Positions 1 through 8,069 of a stretch of DNA of 62,549 bases are shown piece after piece (the stretch's first letter is position 1; each line of letters begins with the position of its first letter). Source of the DNA: Pontibacter qinzhouensis (lineage in GTDB: Bacteria; Bacteroidota; Bacteroidia; Cytophagales; Hymenobacteraceae); the NCBI RefSeq assembly GCF_008017455.1, contig NZ_VRTY01000027.1, positions 1 to 62,549 on the forward strand, written 5' to 3'. A model generated the notes under the pieces. It made no database searches. It was not told the DNA's origin and was given only the letters and a program-made list of their open reading frames with translations. A program made the position numbers and the translations under genes.

Positions 1-63
1 GGCGCTGTCTTGTTTTTTGTGTCTTAACTACTGATTCACAATTAATTAAACCCAAAACTCGCG

Positions 64-2142
64 TTAATAGGCCAGCAGCTCTTGCATGGCTAAGGCTACC
101 TTGCTGGCATTTGGCAGCACCATTCGCTCCAGCTCTACATTCAGCGGAAGCGCAGGTAAGTTAGCGGCGCCAAGTGTAAACACAGGTGCATCCAGCTGCT
201 GGAAACAGGTTTTCGATATGCGGCCTGCCAGCGATTCTGCAAAGGAATTTAAAAGTGGCTCCTCTGTCAGCACCAGGGCTTTACCATGTCGTTTCACCGA
301 TGCCACTACAGCGTCAAAATCGATTGGATTAAGCGTTCGAAGGTCCAGAATCTCAACACAGCCTTTGAATTGTTCTGAAGCGGTTTTTGCCCAGTAAACG
401 CCCATACCATAAGTTATTACAGTTAAGCTGTTTCCGGCCTGTAGCTGCTCCTCTTTGGCCTGCTGCACCACATGAGCTACTCCTAAAGGCAATATGTAAT
501 CTTCTGCAGGTTCTGTGGTACGGGCATCTTCGGTTCCTGGCACTTTTGACCAGTAAAGGCCTTTGTGCTCCAGCATCACCACCGGGTTAGGATCCAGAAA
601 AGCAGCTTTCATCAGCCCCTTCATGTCTGCGGCATTAGATGGGTAAACCACCTTTATACCCCGGATGTTCAGCAACGTAGATTCGATACTGCCCGAATGG
701 TAAGGACCACCGCCACCGTAAGCACCAATCGGCACCCGGATCAGGGACTGCACCGGAAATTTGCCGTTTGTTAAGTAGCAGCTTTTTGAGAGTTCTACTA
801 CCAGCTGGTTCATGCCAGCCCAGATATAATCGGCAAACTGAATCTCCACGATGGCTTTTACACCCACAGCCGACATGCCTGCCGTAGAACCTATAATGTA
901 GGCTTCCTGAATAGGTGTGTTGAACACACGGGCATCGCCGTATTTTTTTGCAAGCAAAGCAGCCTCCCTGAATACGCCTCCTAACTCACCGCCTACATCC
1001 TGTCCGTAGAAAATAGCTTCGGGGTATGTTCTTAAAATATCATCTACGGCATGAAGCGCAGCATCAACCATAGTTATTTTTTCAGCTTTGGCCGGGCTTC
1101 TGTTGCCTCTTTCGTCTACAACAGGTGTTGGAGCAAAAATATGGTGGTCGAAGGTATTTGTATCGGGCTGAGATGCCTGCAGGGCTCTGCCAAAATCCTG
1201 CTGCACCAGCGCAATGGCCTGCCTCTCCAGTTCTTCTACTTCGGCTACTGTTACGTCAGCATCTAAAAGTAACTGCCGGAGCTTTGGCAGCGGATCGCGA
1301 ACAGCCTCTTCCTGCAGGCTGTTGCCGCGGTACCACTCCTTCCGGACCCCGGAGGTGTGGTGGTTAAGCAACGGGCAGCGGGCATGAACCAATATCGGTT
1401 TCCGGAGCTGGCGGGCATATTCAAACGCCACGCGCATACCTTCATACGATTCGGCAAAATCAGAGCCATCTACCCGGAGGCGCTCCATTCCTTTAAAACC
1501 GGCTGCATATTCGTAGGCATCCATCGCCCGCATTTCCTTGCCTTTAGCCGAAATGCCCCACTCATTATCCTGCACCAGGTACACGATGGGCAGCTGCTTG
1601 AGCACAGCCATTTGCCAGGCTTCCGATACTTCTCCTTCTGTTACGGCGCCATCGCCAATAGAACACAGCACCACCGGCTTCTCCTCGCCTTGCAGCAGCC
1701 CCTGCGATTCGAGGTAGGCCAACCCGTGTGCCATTCCTGTGGCCGGAATGGCCTGCATGCCCGTGGCAGAACTTTGATGCGGGATGGTAGGGAAACCTTC
1801 CTGTTTCAGCGCCGGATGTCCGTAATAGGTGCGGCCACCAGCAAAAGGATCGTCGCCTTTTGCCATCAGCTGCAGCATCAACTCATAGGGTTTTATGCCA
1901 AGGCCCAGCATCAACGATTCGTCGCGGTAATAGGGTGCTACAAAGTCTATCGGTTTCAGCTGAAATGCGGTGGCAAGCTGAATGGCTTCGTGTCCGCGGG
2001 AGGTGCTATGCACATATTTACTGCAAATTGCTCTTTCTTCTTCGTAGGTCTCGCCCATTGTTTTGGCAGTAACCATCAGGCGGTACGCTTTCTTTAGTAG
2101 TGCCAGCTCTATCTTCAGGGCCTCCATCGTTTCTCGTTGCAT
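64..2142 (-). CDS. 2-oxoisovalerate dehydrogenase E1, fused alpha-beta subunits
   Basis: Thiamine-diphosphate-dependent E1 of a branched-chain 2-oxoacid dehydrogenase; it decarboxylates 2-oxo acids and passes the acyl group to a lipoyl-E2 (not in the window). About 692 aa. The alpha half carries the ThDP motif GDG (about residue 163) ... N (about 193, in QDNEWGIS); the beta half begins near residue 355 with EKITMVDAALHAVDDIL and contains the GVKAIVEIQFADY and PIGAYGGGGPYHSG stretches. In most bacteria alpha and beta are separate proteins; the single-chain form is common in Bacteroidota. The frame stays open upstream to a TTG at 2193, but the first ATG is at 2142, with another at 2127; I chose 2142. 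Divergent from hemF. Substrate preference (branched-chain or other 2-oxo acid) cannot be settled from sequence alone. Confidence 0.9.
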   Translation of the reverse strand: MQRETMEALKIELALLKKAYRLMVTAKTMGETYEEERAICSKYVHSTSRGHEAIQLATAFQLKPIDFVAPYYRDESLMLGLGIKPYELMLQLMAKGDDPFAGGRTYYGHPALKQEGFPTIPHQSSATGMQAIPATGMAHGLAYLESQGLLQGEEKPVVLCSIGDGAVTEGEVSEAWQMAVLKQLPIVYLVQDNEWGISAKGKEMRAMDAYEYAAGFKGMERLRVDGSDFAESYEGMRVAFEYARQLRKPILVHARCPLLNHHTSGVRKEWYRGNSLQEEAVRDPLPKLRQLLLDADVTVAEVEELERQAIALVQQDFGRALQASQPDTNTFDHHIFAPTPVVDERGNRSPAKAEKITMVDAALHAVDDILRTYPEAIFYGQDVGGELGGVFREAALLAKKYGDARVFNTPIQEAYIIGSTAGMSAVGVKAIVEIQFADYIWAGMNQLVVELSKSCYLTNGKFPVQSLIRVPIGAYGGGGPYHSGSIESTLLNIRGIKVVYPSNAADMKGLMKAAFLDPNPVVMLEHKGLYWSKVPGTEDARTTEPAEDYILPLGVAHVVQQAKEEQLQAGNSLTVITYGMGVYWAKTASEQFKGCVEILDLRTLNPIDFDAVVASVKRHGKALVLTEEPLLNSFAESLAGRISKTCFQQLDAPVFTLGAANLPALPLNVELERMVLPNASKVALAMQELLAY

Positions 2143-2533
2143 ATGCAGACTGGTCTCTTCAGTAACAAATTTTTTGGATATCAGGGAAATCAATTTATTT
2201 CTACGCGCTAAAAGGTCTTACTTAAAATTCGCTTGCGGCAAATGAATTTCAACTAAAGTTTAGTAGCAGCAGCATAAAAATCTTCCTGTTAAATTAAATC
2301 GGGTTCGGCAGTACTGGCATTAATCCTTAATTTTGCCTGTTCTATGTATAATCTCAACCATTAAACCGAAAAAAGGTTGACACCAAAGTCTACATTTAAA
2401 TTCTATACCTCAGAATACCCAGCATAGTGACTTACTATTCTTGAGTATCTGTTCCAGCAGTTTAATTAAGTAATTATAACTACGGAATTTTAAGAATAGC
2501 CTTGGTTTTACCCAAAAATAATACTTTATACCT
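2143..2533. other. divergent intergenic region between E1 and hemF
   Basis: About 390 bp, AT-rich, between two genes reading away from each other, so it should hold both promoters. I see no convincing full promoter, no RNA gene and no copy of the 56-bp element. The last 30 bp before hemF are very A/T-rich. Confidence 0.5.
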
Positions 2534-3433
2534 ATGTTCAGAGAAGAAGTTGAAGCATTTTTCAGGCAATTTCAAAATGAGTTGTGCCAGGCTTTAGAAA
2601 CCTGCGATGGCGGCGCTGCCTTTCAGGCAGATGTGTGGAAGCATGCCGAGGGTGGCGGCGGTGAATCGCGGGTAATTCAGCAGGGGCATGTGCTGGAGAA
2701 AGGCGGCGTTAACTTTTCGGCAGTGCAGGGGCAGCTGTCGCCAGCCTTCCTGAAGATGCTCGAAATGCCCGATCCTGCTTTTTTTGCCACAGGCGTTTCG
2801 GTGGTGCTGCACCCGCACAGCCCTATGGTACCTATTACACACATGAACGTGCGCTATTTCGAGGCTGGTAACGGTAAAGCCTGGTTTGGCGGAGGCATCG
2901 ACCTGACTCCCATTTACCTCAACCTGCAACAGGCGCAGGACTTCCATAGAGCCATGAAAGCCGTTTGTGATAAGCACCATCCCTCCTATTACACCGACTT
3001 CAAAAAGTGGGCCGACGACTACTTTTATAATGTGCACCGGCAGGAGACGCGTGGTGTTGGCGGCATATTTTTCGACAGGTTAATGGCCACTGACGAAATA
3101 ACTATTGAAGAGCGTTTTGCTTTTGTGAAAGATGTGGCACGCGCCTTTGCGCCATTCTACACCTCCATTATGAACCAGAACCGTAACCTGCCTTATAACG
3201 AGCAACAGAAACAGTGGCAGCTTATCAGAAGAGGCCGGTATGTGGAGTTTAACCTGGTGTATGACCGTGGCACAAAATTCGGGCTGGCAACCGGAGGCCG
3301 CATCGAATCGATTCTGATGAGCCTTCCGAAATACGCATCCTGGGAATATAACCACCAACCGGCAGCAGGCAGCCCGGAAGCAGCAATACAGGCTTACCTG
3401 AAAAAAGATATCGACTGGATACACGTTTTGTAG
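2534..3433 (+). CDS. hemF: oxygen-dependent coproporphyrinogen III oxidase
   Basis: Aerobic heme biosynthesis: oxidative decarboxylation of coproporphyrinogen III to protoporphyrinogen IX in the cytosol. 299 aa, the usual length for the family. Family hallmarks are continuous: GGGGESRVIQQGHVLEKGGVNFS (residues 40-62, split here only for description), the conserved histidines in HPHSP (93-97) and THMN (102-105), GGGIDLTP, the YF.NVHR segment, and the C-terminal RRGRYVEFNLVYDRGTKFGL block. ATG start at 2534. The PAP2 phosphatase follows 4 bp after the stop, so the two are probably co-transcribed. The presence of HemF implies aerobic growth. Confidence 0.96.
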   Translation: MFREEVEAFFRQFQNELCQALETCDGGAAFQADVWKHAEGGGGESRVIQQGHVLEKGGVNFSAVQGQLSPAFLKMLEMPDPAFFATGVSVVLHPHSPMVPITHMNVRYFEAGNGKAWFGGGIDLTPIYLNLQQAQDFHRAMKAVCDKHHPSYYTDFKKWADDYFYNVHRQETRGVGGIFFDRLMATDEITIEERFAFVKDVARAFAPFYTSIMNQNRNLPYNEQQKQWQLIRRGRYVEFNLVYDRGTKFGLATGGRIESILMSLPKYASWEYNHQPAAGSPEAAIQAYLKKDIDWIHVL

Positions 3434-3437
3434 TTAC

Positions 3438-4028
3438 ATGGAGGAGTTAGAGAAGTTTGACCAGGAGCTATTTATTTCGCTCAACAGCCAGCACAACCCT
3501 TTCTGGGATGCCATCATGATATTTGTATCGAACAAGTATGTCTGGATTCCTTTTTACGTCCTGCTGGTCGCTTACATTATTTACCGGTACCGCAAACAGA
3601 GCATCCCGATGCTGGCCTTATGCGTGGTAGCTATTGGCCTGGCCGATTTCATAGCATCAGGTATTCTGAAGCCGTTTTTCGCGCGCCTGCGGCCCTGTTA
3701 CGAACCGGAGCTGGAGGGGCTGGTGAACATTGTGCAAGGCTGTGGCGGACAGTTTGGGTTTATGTCGTCGCATGCCTCCACAGGTTTTGCCCTGGCCGTT
3801 TTCTTCAACCTAATCCTCTCCGACAGGTACTTTATTTTTAAGATCGTGCTGGTAGTGTGGGCTGTGGTAGTGTCGTACAGCCGTGTATACCTGGGCGTAC
3901 ATTACCCCGGCGACATTATTGGCGGTGCTTTGTTAGGTTCTATCCTGGCTTTTGCCTGCTCCGTCGGGTACCGCTACATTTTGTTTTATTACCCGTCGCT
4001 GCGCCAGGGGCAGCTTCAGCAGCACTAG
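3438..4028 (+). CDS. PAP2-family membrane phosphatase
   Basis: Integral membrane acid phosphatase of the PAP2 family, probably acting on a lipid phosphate such as undecaprenyl-, phosphatidylglycerol- or lipid A-linked phosphate. 196 aa. All three catalytic motifs are present: K78-X6-R85-P86, the SSHAS block (110-114, the usual PSGH) and S148-R149-X5-H155-X3-D159. About five to six hydrophobic segments. It starts 4 bp after hemF and is followed by an intrinsic terminator, so hemF-PAP2 is a two-gene unit. The physiological substrate is unknown. Confidence 0.88.
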   Translation: MEELEKFDQELFISLNSQHNPFWDAIMIFVSNKYVWIPFYVLLVAYIIYRYRKQSIPMLALCVVAIGLADFIASGILKPFFARLRPCYEPELEGLVNIVQGCGGQFGFMSSHASTGFALAVFFNLILSDRYFIFKIVLVVWAVVVSYSRVYLGVHYPGDIIGGALLGSILAFACSVGYRYILFYYPSLRQGQLQQH

Positions 4029-4033
4029 TGTTA

Positions 4034-4075
4034 GCTGCTCCTGAGACTTTAGTCCGTGCAAAGCCTAGGAGCAGC
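4034..4075 (+). terminator. intrinsic terminator after PAP2
   Basis: A 9-bp perfect stem (GCTGCTCCT / AGGAGCAGC) with a 24-nt loop, followed by CTTTGTTACT. It begins 5 bp after the PAP2 stop codon. The U-tract is weak. Confidence 0.5.
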
Positions 4076-4086
4076 CTTTGTTACTA

Positions 4087-4142
4087 AATTATTCTAACTA
4101 AAACAGCCTTCCAAAGGAAAATCAGGCTTTTAGGGTCAAGGG
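4087..4142 (-). repeat. 56-bp intergenic element, copy 1
   Basis: Read on the minus strand it starts CCCTTGACCC and ends GTTAGAATAATT with CTTTGGAAGG at positions 27-36. The CCCTTG end lies 9 bp after the ribE stop codon. Exact length 56 bp. See the findings for the family. Confidence 0.85.
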
Positions 4143-4151
4143 TTTAAGGTG

Positions 4152-4736
4152 TTACTGCCCCAGCAGCCTTTTCACGTATTTGCCAATAATATCGAATTCC
4201 AGGTTCACGGTGTCGCCTGGTTTTACGTGCTGCAGGTTGGTGTGCTCGTAAGTATAGGGAATAATAGCCACAGAAAAACGGTCGAGCTGCGAGTTCACCA
4301 CTGTCAGGCTGATGCCGTTTACACAGATGGAGCCTTTCTCTACAGTTACATTGCCGGAAGCGGTGTCGTAGCGGAAGGTGAAAAGCCAGCTGCCATTTTC
4401 GTCGGTAACCGATTCGCACACGCCGGTCTGGTCTACATGCCCCTGCACCACATGCCCATCGAAGCGGCCATTTGCCTGCATGCAACGCTCCAGGTTCACG
4501 ATGTCACCTTCCTGGAGCGAGTTCAGGTTTGTCTTTTTCAGTGTCTCATCGATGGCGGTAACTGTGTAATTGTGGTCTGTTATACCTACAACCGTCATGC
4601 AAATGCCGTTGTGGGCTACGCTCTGGTCTATCTGCAGCTCGGCGGTAAAGGGGCAGGAAATGGTAAAGTGCTTGTTTGTGTTTTCGGCACGAATGGCTTC
4701 TACTTTTCCTGTTGCTTCAATTATTCCTGTAAACAT
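4152..4736 (-). CDS. ribE: riboflavin synthase (alpha chain)
   Basis: Dismutation of two 6,7-dimethyl-8-ribityllumazine molecules to riboflavin, the last step of the pathway. 194 aa from the ATG at 4736, which gives the canonical N-terminus MFTGIIEATGKV; upstream in-frame sequence to 4841 has no family similarity. Two lumazine-binding repeats are seen: residues 1 to about 95 (with GDIVNLERCMQANGRFDGH) and about 98 to 190 (VQGHVDQTG ... GDTVNLEFD). No FMN riboswitch is visible upstream, and no other rib gene is nearby, so it is a stand-alone gene facing PAP2 tail to tail. Confidence 0.95.
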   Translation of the reverse strand: MFTGIIEATGKVEAIRAENTNKHFTISCPFTAELQIDQSVAHNGICMTVVGITDHNYTVTAIDETLKKTNLNSLQEGDIVNLERCMQANGRFDGHVVQGHVDQTGVCESVTDENGSWLFTFRYDTASGNVTVEKGSICVNGISLTVVNSQLDRFSVAIIPYTYEHTNLQHVKPGDTVNLEFDIIGKYVKRLLGQ

Positions 4737-5326
4737 AATGTGTCTTTTTTGAATGACTAAAAGTAAGAAATTGAGGCGAATAAAAGGCTTCTTCGGGTTA
4801 AGCAGCAGCAACTGATTTACAATTAGTTTATTTTTATTCAAGATGGTTCTTTATTTTCGCAGAAATCGGGTAGTGGCATTGCGGTACTATAAACCCTACC
4901 AGCTATTGTTTTAACAGAAGCTTAAACCTACCCAGAATACGTATAAGTAACGGAACACAAGTAGTGTATTGTACAGGCAAGTATTTAAATAATAGGTGTT
5001 TGCGTTTATGTTAATGGCGGCGGTTTAGACCTAGACGAACTTTTGACAAACAACCTTGAAGTGGGTAAATGAACTAGTGCTTCGCCAAATTAAAAATTAG
5101 AAATTTAAAATTATGATGGCGCGAGCGTCCTCGCTCGTGACGATTATTCCGGGGCCTCTGGCCGCATTGAACATGCAACGCAGAGACCTCGATTTTCTAA
5201 GAACTAACTTGGAGGAGCACTAGTACAGAGGTAAGCTAAATCAGCAAAATAAAGAAAACTGCTGATTTAGCTTAATGAACCCAATTTTTAATTTGGCAGA
5301 CCACAAGCAGGAGAACATAAGGAAAG
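4737..5326. other. gene-poor region between ribE and pcm
   Basis: About 590 bp with no supportable gene; the 128-aa open frame starting at 5275 is a shadow of pcm in another frame. It contains a REP-like palindrome near 5115-5161 (listed separately). The two flanking genes diverge, so both promoters should be here; I cannot place them. Confidence 0.5.
5115..5161. repeat. REP-like palindromic repeat
   Basis: A GC-rich island in AT-rich surroundings: CGAGCG-TCCT-CGCTCG (5122-5137, 6-bp perfect arms) followed by GGCC-TCT-GGCC at 5152-5162. The composition and double-hairpin shape resemble REP sequences mobilised by RAYT transposases, but no RAYT gene lies in the window and only one copy of this type is seen. 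Confidence 0.45.
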
Positions 5327-5986
5327 ATGGAAGTAGATTTATACAGACACAAAGGCATGCGCCGGGCACTTGTAAAGGTGCTGCGGGCAAAAGGAATCAG
5401 GAGCGAGCAGGTGCTGGCTGCCATAGAGGCTGTTCCGCGGCATTTCTTTTTCGAAAAAGCTTTTCTGGAGCAAGCCTACGAAGACAAAGCCTTTCCGATC
5501 GGCGAAGGACAAACCATTTCGCAACCTTACACAGTAGCGTTCCAGACGGAGCTGCTAAACCTCAGGCCAACCGACAAAGTACTCGAAATAGGTACCGGCT
5601 CCGGCTACCAGTGCTGGGTGCTGCTGCAGCTTACGCCCCATGTTTATACCATCGAGTTTAACCGTGTGCTCTACGAAAAAGCCCGCAGGTTTTTCAGAAT
5701 GTACCAACTAAACCCGCACACGTTCCATGGCGATGGTTCTGAAGGGCTGCCACGCCACGCTCCGTATGACAAAATAATTGTAACGGCAGGTGCACCCGGT
5801 GTTCCCAGAAGCCTGGTGCGGCAATTAGCAATTGGTGGCATACTGGTTATTCCGGTAGGCGACGAGAAACTGCAGAAGATGCTCCGCATTACCCGCACCG
5901 GCGAAAACGACTTTACAAAAGAAGAATTCTCTGATTTCAAGTTCGTGCCGCTCTTAGGTAAATCTGGCTGGGAAACTACTGATTAA
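5327..5986 (+). CDS. pcm: protein-L-isoaspartate O-methyltransferase
   Basis: SAM-dependent repair methyltransferase acting on isoaspartyl residues of damaged proteins. 219 aa, close to the usual 205-220. The family block GEGQTISQPYTVAFQ precedes the SAM-binding motif I VLEIGTGSGYQ (about residues 86-96), and motif post-I YTIE follows. The late segment DKIIVTAGAP matches the family. ATG start at 5327; an intergenic region and a copy of the 56-bp element follow, with no intrinsic terminator. Confidence 0.93.
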   Translation: MEVDLYRHKGMRRALVKVLRAKGIRSEQVLAAIEAVPRHFFFEKAFLEQAYEDKAFPIGEGQTISQPYTVAFQTELLNLRPTDKVLEIGTGSGYQCWVLLQLTPHVYTIEFNRVLYEKARRFFRMYQLNPHTFHGDGSEGLPRHAPYDKIIVTAGAPGVPRSLVRQLAIGGILVIPVGDEKLQKMLRITRTGENDFTKEEFSDFKFVPLLGKSGWETTD

Positions 5987-6070
5987 TACTACCTGGAAAT
6001 AAAAAGTAGGTCAATTTTTAAAAAAATGCTTACGTCAGGATGAGGATCTGGTGCTTGTACAGGTACAGGC

Positions 6071-6126
6071 CCCTTGACTCTAATTAGGTAAAATCTCTTC
6101 TGAAGGCTATTTCTATTAGAAAAATT
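6071..6126 (+). repeat. 56-bp intergenic element, copy 2
   Basis: Begins CCCTTGACTC, has CTTCTGAAGG at 27-36 and ends ATTAGAAAAATT. The CCCTTG end lies 84 bp after the pcm stop codon, same direction as pcm. Confidence 0.85.
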
Positions 6127-6577
6127 GGTTAACCAAGTCTAACACAACACCTATCTAAAAATCAGCCTGTTTGAATATCTCATTATTCAAGTAAAAACTG
6201 ATCAACAAAGTAGAAAAGTGTATTCATTCAACTTCTGGATCTACAAAATTCGAAGTGAGAACCAAATTTTCAGCAGCTACAATATCAGCTATGCCAAATG
6301 TTATGGCTAGTTTTAAGCCTTGCCATTGCTTCTTTCCCAAGTTAAAAATTTATAGAACTGAAAATCAGGATACTTGCAGGGAGCTGGCTGTTTTAAGAAC
6401 TACCATTTGTACCTATTATGCTTCAGGAGTCAGAATTCTGGCTACAGGTACTTTTTAAGGTCTGGCAACAGGAGCTTCTAAGGGATATTCTTCAGAATTT
6501 AGTTAATAATGGGCACAAGACCCTGTTATTTCATACCCAGTCGTTAATTTAAGTTTTATGGTTTGCGGTTTGAAGAC

Positions 6578-6585
6578 TATATTTG
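6578..6585 (+). promoter_or_regulatory. candidate Bacteroidota -7 box
   Basis: TATATTTG fits the TAnnTTTG consensus of the Bacteroidota primary sigma factor and lies 18 bp before the thioesterase ATG. No good TTG -33 box sits at the expected 19-bp spacing, so this is a weak call. Confidence 0.35.
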
Positions 6586-6603
6586 TATAAATACGAAAAT
6601 AGT

Positions 6604-7128
6604 ATGCGTAAACAGAAAAAAGTTAAAGACTCGTACGTGATCATGACGGAGTTGGTGCTTCCCAACGACACCAACACCCTGAATAACCTGATGGGCGGCC
6701 GCATGATGCATTGGATGGATATTGTGTCAGCTATCTCCGCTCAAAAATTCTCTAACAGGATTGTGGTAACAGCATCGGTAGATAATGTTTCTTTTTCCGA
6801 AACAATTCGGTTAGGAAACGTTGTGACACTGGAGGCAAAGGTAACACGTGCCTTTAACTCATCTATGGAAGTTCATATCGAGGTTTACGCAGAAGACATT
6901 CCGAGTGGCAAAAAGTTTCTGTCGAACCAGGCGTTCTTCACGTTTGTGGCTGTAGACCAACTAGGTAACCCTATTGATGTGCCGGAGGCTATTCCGGAGT
7001 CGGAAGAGGAACTGAAGCATTTTGATGGAGCTCTCCGTCGCCGACAGTTGCGCCTTGTGCTTGCCGGCCGTATGAAACCTAGCGATGCCGTTGAATTAAA
7101 ATCAATTTTCGATATTAAAGAAGATTAA
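6604..7128 (+). CDS. acyl-CoA thioesterase, hotdog fold
   Basis: Hydrolyses acyl-CoA thioesters to free acid and CoA; cytosolic, probable hexamer of single hotdog domains (YciA/ACOT-like). 174 aa from the ATG at 6604; a TTG seven codons upstream is in frame but lies inside the candidate promoter. The core block LNNLMGGRMMHWMDIVSAISA (broken by a conserved D in HWMD) is the family signature, followed by VVTASVDNVSFSE. The tail after about residue 130 is family-typical. The next gene starts 4 bp after the stop and is likely co-transcribed. Chain-length preference is not predictable. Confidence 0.88.
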   Translation: MRKQKKVKDSYVIMTELVLPNDTNTLNNLMGGRMMHWMDIVSAISAQKFSNRIVVTASVDNVSFSETIRLGNVVTLEAKVTRAFNSSMEVHIEVYAEDIPSGKKFLSNQAFFTFVAVDQLGNPIDVPEAIPESEEELKHFDGALRRRQLRLVLAGRMKPSDAVELKSIFDIKED

Positions 7129-7132
7129 GTTT

Positions 7133-7735
7133 ATGGCACTTGCCGCAGAAGATATAAATTCGGTTTTTCTGAAGCATTTCTTCTCCGAAACCATGTATGT
7201 GGTGCCGGGGGAGCAACTGTTTCGGCAAACTGAAGAACCTGCTGCAGAGCCTGTGCCACCCGTTGTTCTTACAACTGCTTCCCCTAGTAGCACAACCTCT
7301 ACCCCTGCAGTAGTTTCTGCCCCTTCAGAAAAAGCCGCTGCCCCTAAAAAGTTCGATGTAATTGGAGAAAACCGTAAAGGTGTGGCTGTATTGGTTACCT
7401 TGCCAGATGCTACTTTTCAGACTTTACCGCAATTGGGCTTTTTGAACAAGATACTGGCTGCCATTGGCCTAGGCCCTCATGATGTGGCCTTTGTAAACAA
7501 CATTTCAGGTACCACCGCTCTTTTCGAGGATCTGACACAGGTACTAGATGTAAATCACATCATCAGTTTTGCCAGTCGCCTCGACACTGCCTTGCCTCAC
7601 GCCAAGTTTACGCTTTATAACCCGGTGGTCGTAGATCAGGTGCCGATAATTTTCTCGCAGTCGCTGGCAGTGCTCGACAAAGATCCTGAACAAAAAAAAC
7701 TCCTCTGGAACGCGCTTCGGCAGGTATTCCTTTAA
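7133..7735 (+). CDS. hypothetical protein, possible DNA polymerase III psi-like
   Basis: 200 aa, no firmly recognised family. Residues 1-30 are followed by a low-complexity Pro/Ala/Ser/Thr linker (about 33-80), then a compact alpha/beta domain. That domain has the layout of HolD (psi) and of the uracil-DNA-glycosylase fold: KILAAIGLGPHDVAFVNN near the start, and a C-terminal SQSLAVLDKDPEQKKLLWNAL resembling the 'P.LKR.LW..L' end of those proteins. No UDG catalytic motif or Fe-S cysteines are visible, so enzymatic activity is unlikely. Starts 4 bp after the thioesterase. The psi assignment is inference from pattern only. Confidence 0.6.
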   Translation: MALAAEDINSVFLKHFFSETMYVVPGEQLFRQTEEPAAEPVPPVVLTTASPSSTTSTPAVVSAPSEKAAAPKKFDVIGENRKGVAVLVTLPDATFQTLPQLGFLNKILAAIGLGPHDVAFVNNISGTTALFEDLTQVLDVNHIISFASRLDTALPHAKFTLYNPVVVDQVPIIFSQSLAVLDKDPEQKKLLWNALRQVFL

Positions 7736-7754
7736 TCCTTTTCCTCTTATTCTA

Positions 7755-7810
7755 CCCTTGGCATAAATTTGCTTATTTTTTCTCCGGAGGCCATTTTCAT
7801 TAGAATAATT
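7755..7810 (+). repeat. 56-bp intergenic element, copy 3
   Basis: Begins CCCTTGGCAT and ends ATTAGAATAATT; the central palindrome is the variant TCTCCGGAGG. It starts 19 bp after the stop of the psi-like gene, in the same direction. Confidence 0.85.
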
Positions 7811-8017
7811 CGTTCTTGCTGTAGCTTTTTAGAGGGTTTAGGAAGATAATTAGGGTTTGGTGTGAAATCTGTTCCGTCAGCTTCTGTTATGTGCTGATGC
7901 CTTTCGCCTATGAAACTATTGCAGTATGGTAGAGTGACTAGAACTGAATCAGAAATGTTGAATAAGAATTATTACTAAATGGTACAAATAGCCATTTGGT
8001 CTCTATAACCTAATCAT

Positions 8018-8048
8018 AAAAAAAGCCCTTACCTGATTGGCAAGGGCT
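8018..8048 (-). terminator. intrinsic terminator of the alaS-gatB-tlpA run
   Basis: On the minus strand AGCCCTT - 11-nt loop - AAGGGCT, followed by a run of seven T. It lies 21 bp after the stop codon of the thioredoxin-like gene. The rest of the 7736-8069 gap, apart from the 56-bp element, shows nothing. Confidence 0.8.
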
Positions 8049-8069
8049 CCTTAATAGGTTCTCTTTCTT

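Larger units (their letters stand above)
5987..6603. other. gene-poor region between pcm and thioesterase
   Basis: About 617 bp. It holds one 56-bp element near its left end and a candidate promoter box at its right end. The GTG-initiated 67-aa open frame at 6255-6458 has no family features and I do not call it a gene. Confidence 0.5.

Noticed and set aside
1357..2097. 246-aa plus-strand open frame
   Set aside because: Lies wholly antisense to the 2-oxoacid dehydrogenase gene, is Cys/His/Phe-rich and lacks any family motif.
4737..5326. FMN riboswitch upstream of ribE
   Set aside because: No RFN-type conserved core (AGGAUAUGCU, GGGUGAAAUUC) is visible in either strand.
6255..6458. 67-aa open frame between pcm and the thioesterase
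   Set aside because: GTG start, no homology-like motifs, composition like the surrounding non-coding DNA.
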